64,000 nucleotides of DNA from Poecilobothrus nobilitatus (taxonomy: Eukaryota; Arthropoda; Insecta; Diptera; Dolichopodidae): NCBI GenBank assembly GCA_947095535.1, contig OX352774.1, positions 74,090,416-74,154,415 of the forward strand, written 5' to 3'. Numbering within the stretch: the first letter of the stretch is position 1; each line of letters opens with the position of its first letter. Shown here piece after piece: positions 22,500 to 33,147 of this stretch. The position numbers were made by a program, and so were the translations under genes. The notes under the pieces are model-generated. The model was not told where the DNA came from. It saw only the letters and a list, made by a program, of their open reading frames with translations, and did no database searches.

Positions 22500-23255
22500 T
22501 ATTATTACGATATCAATTACTGACAAGAGTTTAAACCCAAAACTTTTCGCCATTAGTCAGAAAATAGTGAAAAATATTGAAAACCAATTACTGATAAAAA
22601 TTTTAATTACATACTCGAAAATGTATCCTGTTGTTATTCAATTTTACAGTTAAACTTTCATAGAAAATAATAGGTTACATATTTCATATTTGTTGTTCTT
22701 TTTATAATTATTGATGTAGTTTTATCCAAAAATTTATTAAAAGTTACTGCAAATTCCTTATTTTTCATTATTTTCATTATTATATTATTATTCCTTTTTT
22801 TATATTTTTTTTATTAGTAGACGATTGTGAACATAAAACAAATTATACATAAGCAAATATGTATGAATATACAAGTACCATATATATGTGCAATTAAAAC
22901 ATGGCCAGATCTGCGTATGTAGTTTATGAGAATGAACTGTAGTAACTCCTTAATGAACTGTAGTAAATGTAAATCAATCAGTGTTATTTTCTGCTTCATG
23001 AACCAAAATAAAAGCATTAATAATCTCTCATAAATTAAAGGCCATAGGTGAAAAAAGTTGTTTTGCTTAATGTAACTGACTAACGGACAATTTGTTTTTA
23101 ATATATTTTTGAATAAATTTTTTACCGTCAGTTTCTTAAATATATTAAAATTTGTTTACATAATTTAGCCAATAGTTTAAGATACTTTTAAATATACATA
23201 ATATATAAAATTTTATTTCTAAACTCTTGATTCAAATTATTAAATTTTTCCAACA
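22500..23255. other. Intergenic, no gene seen
   Basis: AT-rich spacer with a possible small direct repeat (ATGAACTGTAGTAA, near 22930 and 22953). The minus-strand frame at 22814-23017 has no supporting features. Confidence 0.5.
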
Positions 23256-23268
23256 AATTGTCATTTTA

Positions 23269-23409
23269 CACCGAGGGAGTGTGGGTTCGAATCCCACGCA
23301 CGTCGTAAGAATTATTCCCCCTTACGACATTTACAGCCACGCCTGTAAAAGAAAGGCTGTGTAATTTCCTGTTCACATTTTATGTGGCAGAGAAATGCAC
23401 AAAAAAAAA
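23269..23409 (+). mobile_element. SINE-1 copy 4, 5'-truncated, with target site duplication
   Basis: CACCGAGGGAGTGTGGGTTC, GAATCCCACGCACGTCGTAA, CCCCCTTACGACATTTACAG, GCAGAGAAATGCACAAAAAA. It is flanked by AAATTGTCATTTTA (before, 23256-23269) and AAATTGTCATTTTTA (after, from about 23407). This 14-15 bp direct repeat next to an A tail is the signature of LINE-type target-primed insertion and shows that the 5' truncation happened during insertion. Confidence 0.88.
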
Positions 23410-23499
23410 TTGTCATTTTTACAGTGCATTTTTATTAGTCTAATCTGTAAAAAATCTCTCAATATTATACCTATAATTTGAAAAATTATTTTTATTATA

Positions 23500-24178
23500 T
23501 TAAACAAATTGCAATGATTTAATTTTATTTTTATTTACATTTTTCCATTTATCAAGACATGTTTCATTACGTTGTAATTTTACATAATCAACAAATACAT
23601 CTAATTTACTTAATTTAATTGCATTATTATTATAAACTGTATAAAATAATAATTTTACACAACTTTTACCTTGACGTGAAAATATTGGTAAGCCACTATC
23701 ACTAATTCGAGCATCTTTAACACTATAATATTTCTTCTTAATTGGACATTTTTGAGGTAAACTTTTTTGACTTACAATAAAATAACTAAGAACATTACCC
23801 AATAAATCAAAACTACTTTTTCCCGTTACTTGACACCAATTCAATGTACTATTTATGAATGGAGTCAATTTACCTTTTATTTTAAAATATAATTCATAAT
23901 GTAAATAAAATTCATCAAATCTTTGAAAAATATTCATGCCAACATTTACAATCAAATGGTGAGCATCAGGCACTGCTGAAAAATTAAAAGCCATGAATCT
24001 AGTATCAGACCATTGTTTTATATCTGTAATTCTAAGACATGATGATTTCTATAAGGAAAATATTTTTTTTATTAATTGAACACTTAACAATTTTAAAATA
24101 AAAATTTTAATTTACCTGACTTTTAAGTCCTTTTACATAAAGAACCAAAAAAAAGAATACTACAATTTTTAAATTCAT
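23500..24178 (-). CDS. DUF1091-family secreted protein (block B)
   Basis: Exon 1 24178-24116 (21 codons, MNLKIVVFFFLVLYVKGLKS, signal peptide) and exon 2 24048-23500. 67-bp phase-0 intron. The product has 203 residues. The mature start KSSCLRITDIKQWSDTRF is almost the same as that of the gene at 19978-21296. NSTLNWCQ (about 89-96), PQKCPIKKKYYSVKD, SRQGKSCVK, NETCLDKW and the tail VNKNKIKSLQFV are visible. The long second exon allows a false internal start at MAFNFS (23994); the spliced signal-peptide start is chosen because all relatives have it. Expected to be secreted and glycosylated at the sequon. No direct functional evidence. Confidence 0.88.
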
Positions 24179-24640
24179 AATTTTTTTTTATACTCAAACT
24201 AATATATAAATTGGATTCCGTATTTATTTAACAGACCGTTCCATTAAACGAATATATAAATCATGTATTGCAATTTTTCATTAAACATAACAAAGATTCC
24301 TGATATAAAAATTATTATATTTGATTTAAGTATTATAATAAAAGTTAAATATTGTAATAAAAATATGTTCCGCTTGAAGTTATAATAACATTTAAAAAAA
24401 AAAAGATAAAATGAATTGCGATGAAATCATTAACTTTAGCTTATGACTAGACTAGTTAAATAAATATATAAAATTTATTATTAACTTTAAAAAGGTTGTG
24501 ATAAAGATTTAGATCAGTTTTAATTTTCCAAATAGAAGATGGTATTATTCTACTTCCAAAACCCTATTTTGAGCGTAGTGGCACTACAAGAAGATACCAA
24601 AACAAAATTTTTGTTTAAATTATTCTGAAAAAAGGGGAAG
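24179..24640. promoter_or_regulatory. Upstream region of the DUF1091 gene ending at 23500
   Basis: AT-rich sequence; no defined element recognised. Role inferred from position only. Confidence 0.25.
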
Positions 24641-24995
24641 AGTGTATATTTCACTGTCCGACTCTAAAAAACACAAACGAACATAAATCATACTGTTACC
24701 ATAAAATGCAATCATCATTTATAAATTTTCATAAAAATTAACTTCCCTTAAACTTAACATCTTTCACAAAATTCTAAATATCCAGCTTATTTAAACACTG
24801 AGTTATACGCTCATATACAACAAGTAGGTATAATGAGGGTGATAAACAAGCGATTTCAAAGAGCACATTTCCAAACTAAAAAAATATTCCGTAATAAATT
24901 TTAAGAGAAAAAGTTGCTCAGAAAATTCATTATTTAAAATTTCATTGTTTTATTTTAAACGGTATATAAATTTTGTAAACACCAAGACGGACACA
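24641..24995. repeat. Fragments of repeat families E and C
   Basis: 24650-24790 resembles family E (CACTGTCCGACTCTAAAAA, CATACTGTTACCATAAAATG, ATCATCATTTATAAATTTTC). 24835-24995 resembles family C (AGCACATTTCCAAACTAAAA, TTTTGTAAACACCAAGACGG, ACAGTGAAACT). No gene. Confidence 0.5.
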
Positions 24996-25084
24996 GTGAA
25001 ACTGTTATTTGAATTTTGAAAATTGATTTTAACTTTAATAGATTTTTAGCTAATCTTTGTTTAATTTAAAATAAAAAAAAAAAA

Positions 25085-25395
25085 ACCTATCAATATTTTT
25101 ATTTTATTTATTTATTTAGTTATTTATTTATATTAAAATTACAAACCACATAGGATATTGCAATATTACAAAACCATCGGCTACTAAGGCCATTATAGGT
25201 TGAATACTCTTATTAAATTATACACTAATATTATTTATTTTGTTTATATTATACTATATACATTTACACTATATTTGGTAGCAAGGAGGATTTGTTTTCA
25301 ATTAATAAAACTTGCTACCTGTCCGGAATTTAAACCCGCACTCCCTCGGTTAATAAGGCACGTGCTTGACCGGTAGGCCACCAAGATCCCTTTAT
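25085..25395 (-). mobile_element. SINE-2, a second tRNA-derived element
   Basis: Minus strand: GGGATCTTGGTGGCCTACCG (A-box-like), CACGTGCC, GAGGGAGTGCGGGTTTAAAT (B-box-like) and a hairpin GGTAGCAAG...CTTGCTACC separated by about 25 nt. An internal region (CCTTAGTAGCCGATGGTTTT) and a TAAA-rich tail at 25085-25135 follow. It has the same order of parts as SINE-1 but a different hairpin sequence. It lies 7 bp downstream of the stop of the DUF1091 gene at 25403-26179 on the same strand, so it would form that gene's 3' UTR. Confidence 0.75.
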
Positions 25396-25402
25396 TTTAT
25401 TT

Positions 25403-26179
25403 TTAAAAGAATAAAACAAAAGGCAATGATTTAACTTTATTTTTATTTGCATGCTTCCATGATTCTAAACAATTTAAATTACGTAAACGTCTTATATAAT
25501 CAATATATACATCTAATGAAATAATTTTAACTGTATTTTGATTAACAAGTGTATAAAATCGAATTTTACCACAACCTTTACCTTGACGTGAATACATTGG
25601 AAAACCATTAACATTCATTTCAGCATTTTTTACACCATAATATTTGTTTTTTATTGGACATTTTTGTGGTAAATTTTTTTGACTTAATATAAAATAACTA
25701 AGAACATTACCCATTACATCAAAACTACTTTTTCCGGTTATCTGACACCAATTTAATGTACTATTTATAAATGGTTGTAATTTACCATTTACATTAAAAT
25801 ATAATTCATAATGTAAATAAAATGTATTCAATTTTTGAACAACATTCATATCAGTATTAATTACTAAACTTTCAATTGATGTAGTTACTGTTGAAAAATT
25901 AAAAATAACATATCTTCGATCACACCATTGTTTAATATCTGTAACTCTTATACATCCAGATGATTTCTAAAAAAAGCAAGAAAAATGAAATTAATAGATC
26001 TAATATCAAATCTCAAAAAAAAACCATAAATAAAAATGTCTAAAACAAAATGAATCAAAAGAATTATGAACAGAAAAATTTAAAATTAACATTTCCAGGA
26101 TCCAAATTCTTACTTGTTGAACATTGTGTTTTATTAAACAAATGATGAAAATAAAATATAAAAAGATTCTGAATAACAT
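25403..26179 (-). CDS. DUF1091-family secreted protein (block B)
   Basis: Exon 1 26179-26114 (22 codons, MLFRIFLYFIFIICLIKHNV, signal peptide) and exon 2 25966-25403. 147-bp phase-0 intron. The product has 209 residues, the longest of the cluster. Mature start KSSGCIRVTDIKQWCDRRY, with an extra cysteine where its neighbours have serine. NSTLNWCQ (about 93-100), PQKCPIKNKYYGVKN, SRQGKGCGK, LNCLESW and the block B tail ANKNKVKSL, then a hydrophobic end PFVLFF. The stop codon is followed within 10 bp by SINE-2. Function unknown. Confidence 0.87.
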
Positions 26180-27281
26180 ATTATTAAATATTTAATGAAA
26201 TTTAATTTTTCCAGACTTGCTGGAAGAGCAAGAAAATAACGAATAGCAAATATTTAGATTAAATGCATATAATATTAATGTCTATTTTTTTTTTTTCTTA
26301 TTTCATAATGACGATTTTCAAATTATATAGACATTTAACGCTTCAAATATGTTTGCCTTTTCTAAACTAATTTTAATTGCAACAGATTAGTTAATGTTAT
26401 CTAAATAAAATAAATATGTCTAACAACAAATTTGAATTGAAAAAAATCATTGCATCCTTAATGACAAGGGGTTTCTTAATGACAGGTGAGATGTTCTAAG
26501 TATATTGTGATTCGCTCTGGTTTAAAGAAGGAGGAACTTTGTATTATTTTATTGTGAAAAACAAATTATAATACATACTAAATTATAACGTTGATCCATT
26601 GTAATTGTAATTGAGTAATATTGAATTATTTGACTTTTAGCAAATTTGTCAAAAAAAAATTTTTAAATTTACTTTTCCGTTTTATTTTATCCGTTCCACC
26701 GTCTATTAAATTTAAATGTTATCCTTACAATATAAATTCTAAGAAAACTAACTAAAATAGATGGGAAGTTAAGTATAATCGTTTCTTTTCTTCTTATGTG
26801 TTTTCCTATCCTAAGGCATTCAGTCAAAAAAATACATATGCATTTTATAATATGTATACATTTCGTTCACTCAGCTGTTTATATTTATTAAAATAATGTA
26901 AAGCAGTTTTTCCTAACCCTAACCCTAACTAAAGTTTCATTCAGAGATTTTAAGTTTTTATATTACTTAATAATTGATATATTTTGTTTTTAAAATTAAA
27001 ATTTAATTTAATTCAGGTTATTAAAAATTTTAACTACTTGTAAAGTAACAAAATTAGTGATAAAATCCTTAAAAAAATTAGAAATGAATTTATTTCACTT
27101 TTTAGGAACCTATTTCTGAGGAAACTAAAGCAATACATACGCACGGTTCACTCAGCTGTTTCTCAAAATTGGCTGAAAATATTTTCTTCACTGCCTATCT
27201 ATTAGTAATATATCTATGTGTGAAATTTACACAATTGTTAGAATAACTGTAAGTTTTTAGCATTTTAAAAAAAAAAAAACA
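26180..27281. other. Intergenic, no gene seen
   Basis: AT-rich spacer. Contains a short CCTAACCCTAACCCTAACT run near 26911. Otherwise unremarkable. Confidence 0.5.
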
Positions 27282-27830
27282 ATTGAAAGAATGTGCTAAC
27301 TAATTTCACATTGACTCTCCGTTCATCCGTCTGTTTAGAATATCAACCAGAATATTTGGACAGTGGAACAACTTTTTTCTGTAGCCCTACTCCTTAGGAA
27401 GATATAGCTCTCAAAAGACTGGACAAGTGCCATATTCAAAAACTTATTCCTAAGTTCTAAGGCAAATCTTTTTTTAAATAAAAAATTCAAAAACTATTAA
27501 ACTTTATAGAACAAAAGTAATAACACATAATTTTTTTGCGATACTGTATAAAGCAAATTTACCGTTATGTAAAACAAAAATTGCAGACCTTTAGCATCTG
27601 CTAATTGCATTCAGCTAAAAACTTGCAATTGACAGGACTGAAGTCAAAAAAACTAAATAATAAATTAGCTCAGAAAGAAATATTTTTTTTTGTAGTTCAA
27701 CCCATTACCAAGTTACAGCACTTCAAATTTGGAAAAAGCTGTATTTTCAAATGTTTATATCTTAAGTTTTACTTAAGGTTTTTTCATAACTAAAAATGTC
27801 AAACGTCAGGAACATGTTTAAGCTTTATAA
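27282..27830 (-). repeat. Dispersed repeat family C, partial copy
   Basis: AATGTGCTAACTAATTTCAC, TCCGTTCATCCGTCTGTTTA, GCATCTGCTAATTGC and CTGTATTTTCAAATG match the minus-orientation consensus seen at 36034-36960 in the same order, but are diverged. The 62-codon frame at 27605 is repeat-derived. Confidence 0.6.
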
Positions 27831-27988
27831 ATCAAATAGATAAACCCGGCAAAGCATACGCCAGTCTGGTAATCTAGAAATAATATTGGTTAATAATTCT
27901 GGTATCTTAGTAATCTAGAAATGATATTGGTTTTTTATCACTTAACTTTTTAATGAAATAAAAAGAAATATCTTTCTGTTCTAATATA

Positions 27989-28320
27989 ATTTTTATTATA
28001 CCCGTACGATAAGGATCGGGTGTATTATAATTACTTATCCGTTTGTAACATCTCGAAATAAGCTAGCTAGATATACCTTCAAAGGTATGGAGCGGATCAG
28101 AATCAAATTCTGAGTCGATTAAGCTTTGTCCGTCCGTCTGTTCGTCTGTTCGTCTGTCCGTCTGTCTGTCCGTTAGCAAGATAACTCAAAAACTAAGAAA
28201 ACTAGAGTCTTGAAATTAACACAAAATATTCTTACATGAATTTGTAGGTTCCCTATTTTTTTTGGTTTAGATCTGACCAAAATTTCGGGTAGCTCTCGAA
28301 GAACTAACTTTTAGATCTCC
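27989..28320 (+). repeat. Dispersed repeat family B, copy 1
   Basis: Starts TTATTATACCCGTACGATAA, then GCTAGCTAGATATACCTTC, a CGTCTGTTCGTCTGTCCGTC run, TTAGCAAGATAACTCAAAAA and GGGTAGCTCTCGAAGAACTA. The inverted counterpart at 41814-42098 has the same blocks in reverse order. The sharp terminus at TTATTATACCCG suggests an element end. No coding potential. Confidence 0.75.
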
Positions 28321-29569
28321 GTAAAAACGTAGATAATACTAAAAAAAAACTAAAGAAAATTTTTTAATGGGGTTTAGGGAGTCCCAGTTCCTTCAAAAAT
28401 AATTTTTTTTCCTAAATTCGTATAAAATTCATTATTTTAAGTGAAATGGCAAAATTGAATACTTCTGTATTGTAAAATTAATTATTTTTCATAAAATTTA
28501 ATTTTTTTTAATGAAATTGGTATGTATGGGAGGGCATACTGTAAGTATTAATAGTTGGATCCAAAATCAGAGTATTTCCCTTTTTCCGGAATATTTATAT
28601 CCATATGTATTATATCTATGTGAGATTTTGATTTTTCGTGATTTCGTAATTTCGGAATTTTGAATTTGGGATTTTGATTATCGGCATTTTCATTTAAAAT
28701 TGTTGTTATTTTTATTTTATTTTATTTTTTTCTCTTTCGATTTGAACTTTGATTTTAATTATATTAGTACTTAAAAGTTAAATCAGATAATCTCTGTAAT
28801 ATTGAAATATGGTATAATTTATACTATCTTTTTTTTGTTCTTTATATGCATATTATAAAAAATAAAAATACTTATATAAATTATAAAATTTTTTGTTATT
28901 TAATTTTATCTTTATATAAAACCATAATTTTGGATCTGCCGTAATCAGTATATGTATCTCCAGATCACTTGAGGTCAAAAACTTGAAATTTTGACAGGAG
29001 AAAAATGTATGAAAACTATAAATAATACTCCGAAAAATTGTTTATACTTCTCCCAGAGCTGTTAGGGGTCAAAAATTGAAATTTCGCTATTTTTGGACAA
29101 CTGTAACTCGAACACAATTGAACACTGTGCAAATTTGTTGCACGGACGCGTACGTAAAGAAAGAAAGCAATTTTTCTGGTCCTTAAATTTTCATCGAATA
29201 GCTATATCTAAATCATATGTTTTCATAGGAAAATTCTTTTAATCATTCAAAATAAAAAATAATTCCATGTAATTATATATAAGCAAATTCCTCGCTAAAC
29301 AAGACAAGTGACGTATTTTTATTCCAGTCACAGTTTTTTCCCTTTCACAGTATTTTATAACTGTTTTCTTATTTTAATGAAGTAAAAACTTATATTTTAG
29401 AAAATCATATAAATCTTCGCACAAAATACCGAGTTGAACCATGTTTTTTTTGAAATAGTTTATAATCACCTCACAAGTTTTTAAATATTATTCTATAAAA
29501 AAATAAAAAATTATTCAAAAAAAAAAAAAATTATTACATAATAATTAAATTATTTTTTTATTATTTTTA
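28321..29569. other. Intergenic with family C-like fragments
   Basis: 28970-29180 has stretches like CAGAGCTGTTAGGGGTCAAA and CTGTAACTCGAACAC, which resemble degenerate family C. The rest is AT-rich, with low-complexity TTTATTTTATTTTATTTTT around 28710. No gene. Confidence 0.45.
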
Positions 29570-30250
29570 TTAAAAATCATCACATTTCATTTTTTCTTTT
29601 GATTTTTGATAAATATATTTAACATTAAATTCAAGTGTTGCTGCTGTTATCGTTTTAAAATTAATAATTGTGAACATATCAAGTTTTACATTAACTTTAC
29701 CCTGTCTATAAAATGCTGGCCAACCATTACTCGGAATTTTAAAATTATTTGCATAATAAAATTTTTTTTTAATAGGACATTGTTGTGGTAATGTTTTAAT
29801 TTTTTTAAATTGATCATTTAATAATTTTCCTAATAAATCCATACTATCACCATTAATTAATTTACAATAATCTAAAGTACTATTAAGTAATACCACTTTT
29901 TTACCATTCAATATATATTCAATTTTATAATGTAAATAAACTTGATTAATATTATTTACCAATAAATCATATTTTAAATTTAAATATATTGTACCATTAA
30001 TATTTGGTAAAGTTGTCACATTTAAAATACCAAATTCTTCATTATACCATTGCTTAAAACTCAACAATTTAAGGCAAAACTAAAGAAATATAATAATAAT
30101 TGTTAATAAATAAATGTTAATATTTAAAATAATAATATATAATTACATAGACGAGTATATATAAAATTATATATTAAAACTTACTTCTGAATCTATTAAA
30201 ATAATAAATTGAAAAATTATAAAAATATTAAATATTTGTTTTATAAACAT
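29570..30250 (-). CDS. DUF1091-family secreted protein (block C)
   Basis: Exon 1 30250-30185 (22 codons, MFIKQIFNIFIIFQFIILID, signal peptide) and exon 2 30079-29570. 105-bp phase-0 intron, GTAAGT donor. The product has 191 residues. Mature start FCLKLLSFKQWYNEEFGILN. Motifs: LHYKIEYI, NSTLDYCK (about 85-92), LPQQCPIKKKFYYANNFKI (about 117-135), YRQGKVNVK, final cysteine in MKCDDF. Block C members share a NGW/GWPAF motif before the RQGK-type block (here SNGWPAFYRQGK) and lack the C-terminal tail of block B. Function unknown; secreted by inference. Confidence 0.87.
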
Positions 30251-30780
30251 TTATAATAATAATAATAAAGTTTTTTGAAATAAAAATGTTAATTAGATTA
30301 AGTCTAAAATAAGTATGTACCTATTGTTTTTTTTTTTTTTTTTGTAAATAAATAATTTCAATAAGCCTAATCATAATTATTATAAGTATTGCGAGACATT
30401 CTAAACAAAAAAAAAAACTGAACATTATTATTAAATTATCATTAGTAAAAAAAAAATATCATTAATATACATATTATTGTTTTTTTTATGAAATTGGATA
30501 AATAATCAGTTGATAAATTGAAACTTTCAAACAACATATGCTCCATTTGTTATGCATCGTTAACTGCCCCTCAATAAAATTAAAATGAACAAAAAGATTT
30601 AATCGAAAAGATAATTTTTAATTATTTTAAAATTAGTTATTTGAAGAAGTATATTAAAGAAAATTAATGTTTTGAAAATAAATTGAAAATTTTTAAATAT
30701 GACTTATTACAAATTATTTTTCATCTTATTATCAAAGATCTTACAAGATTCTAGGATTAAGCATTTGCGAAAAAACCATT
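30251..30780. promoter_or_regulatory. Upstream region of the DUF1091 gene ending at 29570
   Basis: AT-rich with TAATAATAATAA and poly-T runs. No specific element recognised. Confidence 0.25.
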
Positions 30781-30792
30781 TTTTTAGACCAT

Positions 30793-30899
30793 TTCACTGC
30801 CACATAAATGTCAACAGGAAATTTCAATCCCTTTCCTTTTCAGACGTGGCTGGAAATGTCGTAAGGGGGAATAACTCTTACGAGGTGTGTGGGATTCAC
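30793..30899 (-). mobile_element. SINE-1 copy 5, partial
   Basis: Minus strand: GTGTGTGAATCCCACACACC-like head remnant, CTCGTAAGAGTTATTCCCCC, TTACGACATTTCCAGCCACG, CTGAAAAGGAAAGG and TTATGTGGCAGTGAAATG. Both ends are eroded. Confidence 0.7.
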
Positions 30900-32070
30900 A
30901 CATAATCCTAATTTTAATGAATTTTTTAAATTTCAGTTATTTTTTTTTCATTATTATTTCTATTAACATATCTATTGAAAAATTTTTAAATATTTTAACT
31001 GAATTCAAAATTGTATTGTTTGAAGGAACCCATTTATTAAACCATCGATTCAAATACCAAATTGCAAAAAAAATATATTCTGCTTTTACCTTGATGGCTG
31101 AAGAATCTTAACGGATGGGACTAAATTAAAATGTCTTAATTAAAAATCTGTGAAAATTCCGGACAGAATTAAATAAACGGACAGAGAGCTGGAAGAAAAA
31201 AAAGTGAAACTAATAATCCTTACATAATTAAAAATTTTCTATATTTATTGTGGTGCAATGAATTAACCACCCATCGATAATTAGAATTAACGTCTATATC
31301 GGTGTTAATTCCTGTTCAAAAAAGATATAAAGCTCATTGGTTTCTTTCCAAATTAAAAACAAAAAATTTTCATTTTTGTTATTAGTTAAAATTAAAAATA
31401 CTTGTGTTTGTTTCCAATAATTTGGTTATAAGAACTTTTAGACAGAAAAATATATAAATATGTATTTACATTTTTGTATAAAATGTAATGTGCTCCGTTT
31501 TGGTGTAAAAAACAACTCCGTTTTAAATTCTGTCGAATTTTTTGAAAATTTTAAAACGACAGCGCTGATAATGACCGTTTTAGAATTAGTTACAAAATCA
31601 TGATTTTAATAATCGGTTTAGTATATGTTTCGGAGCAAAAGGCGCCATTTTTATAGCTTCCTTATTACTGATCCATATATTACATATATATATGCATTAT
31701 ATAAGTATTCTGTAAAATTTCTTTTAATTAAAAAATGTAATTATTTTTGGTTTATTTAAACGTTTATCAAAAAAATAAGCTATTTATGGTTTTATAATTC
31801 TGGAAACAAAATTGAAAATAAGGAAATTCTAATTCCATAAGGAAATGTTCTATTTTATGCTATAATATAATAATAAAAAAATTCCACAAAATTGAGAAGC
31901 CTATACTTTAATCGAAATATAGTTCAGTTAATATAGAGGCAAAAAAACTTACGGTGCGCACCAGGCATAAAATCAGAATTTATATAATTAACAGGGATTT
32001 ATGGCCTGTTTGTAACCTTCGGCTGTAACCCTCATTATTTTAAGTGTTTTGTTGCTACATATAATGATTT
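30900..32070. other. Intergenic, no gene seen
   Basis: AT-rich spacer; 31140-31230 (CCGGACAG...ACGGACAGAGAG) has a family C-like CGGACAG run. No supported gene; the 68- and 74-codon frames at 30699-31111 overlap SINE and repeat DNA. Confidence 0.45.
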
Positions 32071-32074
32071 GCAT

Positions 32075-32175
32075 GTGAAGAAGTAATTAGGAGGGATTTT
32101 ATAGGTGATTACAAAATCAGAGTTTCAATAATTTGGTCAGCCGGGGTTTGAGGCAGCCCCCAATATTTTCAATTC
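32075..32175 (+). repeat. Dispersed repeat family G, copy 1
   Basis: GGAGGGATTTTATAGGTGAT, TACAAAATCAGAGTTTCAAT, AATTTGGTCAGCCGGGGTTT and GAGGCAGCCCCCA. Related stretches lie at 33175-33260 and 47365-47455. Confidence 0.55.
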
Positions 32176-32282
32176 TTTTATACTGAAAACTGTATGTTAA
32201 AAAAATAATTAGGAACGATTTTAGAGGTAGCTGCAAATCACGATTATACGTTTGTTCAAGAATATTTGTATATATAATAGGT

Positions 32283-33147
32283 CTGTCTGCGTACTCAAAA
32301 ACTTTACAAAAAATGTAAAACTTTATAAATTTTTAGCCCGAAAACTGTCTGCGTACTGAGAGTGACTATTTCTCTGACCAAATTTTTGATCACGTGACAC
32401 ACTTTTCCTATAAGGTTTTTATAAAGTTTTAGCCAGGAAAATTTTATCGGAAATTAATTTTATAAATTTATAAAGTTTTTAAATGTCAAAAAAATATATT
32501 TTAACAGAGTGAGTTTCATTCTTACGCTGAGTAAAGTTTATGCGTTTTCGTCTATAACATGTATTTATTACAAACAAATAATGGAGTCTTAAAAAAATTT
32601 TTATTTTAAGAAGTATAGTTCAATTGAACGATTTCGTTAATCGTTTCGTTTTTAAAAATTTTAAATAATAATATAATAATGACACTTCATAACACACTCA
32701 AATAATAATATAATAATAACTCTATTCCGGCCATTTTGAAACGAGTAAGAAACGAAACGCACTTTAGATGTTTTTTTATTTAATGTTTAACTTATTTCGG
32801 TCTCACTACTACAACTTTTTGATTCTAGTTTTTCTGAATCACTATCAATCATTTCCATTAAAATTATTTTTTTTTCCATTTTTAATAATAAATAATTTAT
32901 TTAACACAATTGAATTTAAAAAAAATCTGAAAAAAAAACTTGTACCTTATTGTTGTCAATTGTAATTTCAACTAAACATTATATGTCAATTGCATGTGTG
33001 AAGTGTCAACTATAACATTTTTAGTCAGTTTTCTGTCTGCGTACTTTTCTTTACAAATGACAATAAAATGAGAAAAACGTGAAATTTTACTCTTTTCCCT
33101 CAAAAAAAAATAGTCAGAGAAAATTAGTCAGGAAAGTACGCAGACAG
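32283..33147. mobile_element. TIR element(s) with CTGTCTGCGTACT ends
   Basis: CTGTCTGCGTACT at 32283-32295 is mirrored exactly by AGTACGCAGACAG at 33135-33147. Two more forward copies of the motif occur, near 32345 and 33032. The last 116 bp (33032-33147) alone form a compact inverted-repeat unit (ends CTGTCTGCGTACTTTTCTTT and AGTCAGGAAAGTACGCAGACAG-type), so this may be a small MITE next to a larger or composite one. No coding capacity; the 65-codon frame at 32768 looks random. Confidence 0.65.

Noticed and set aside
26905..26932. Telomeric repeat (CCCTAA units)
   Set aside because: Only about three units of a six-base motif, interstitial, and flies mostly lack such telomeres; likely chance or debris.
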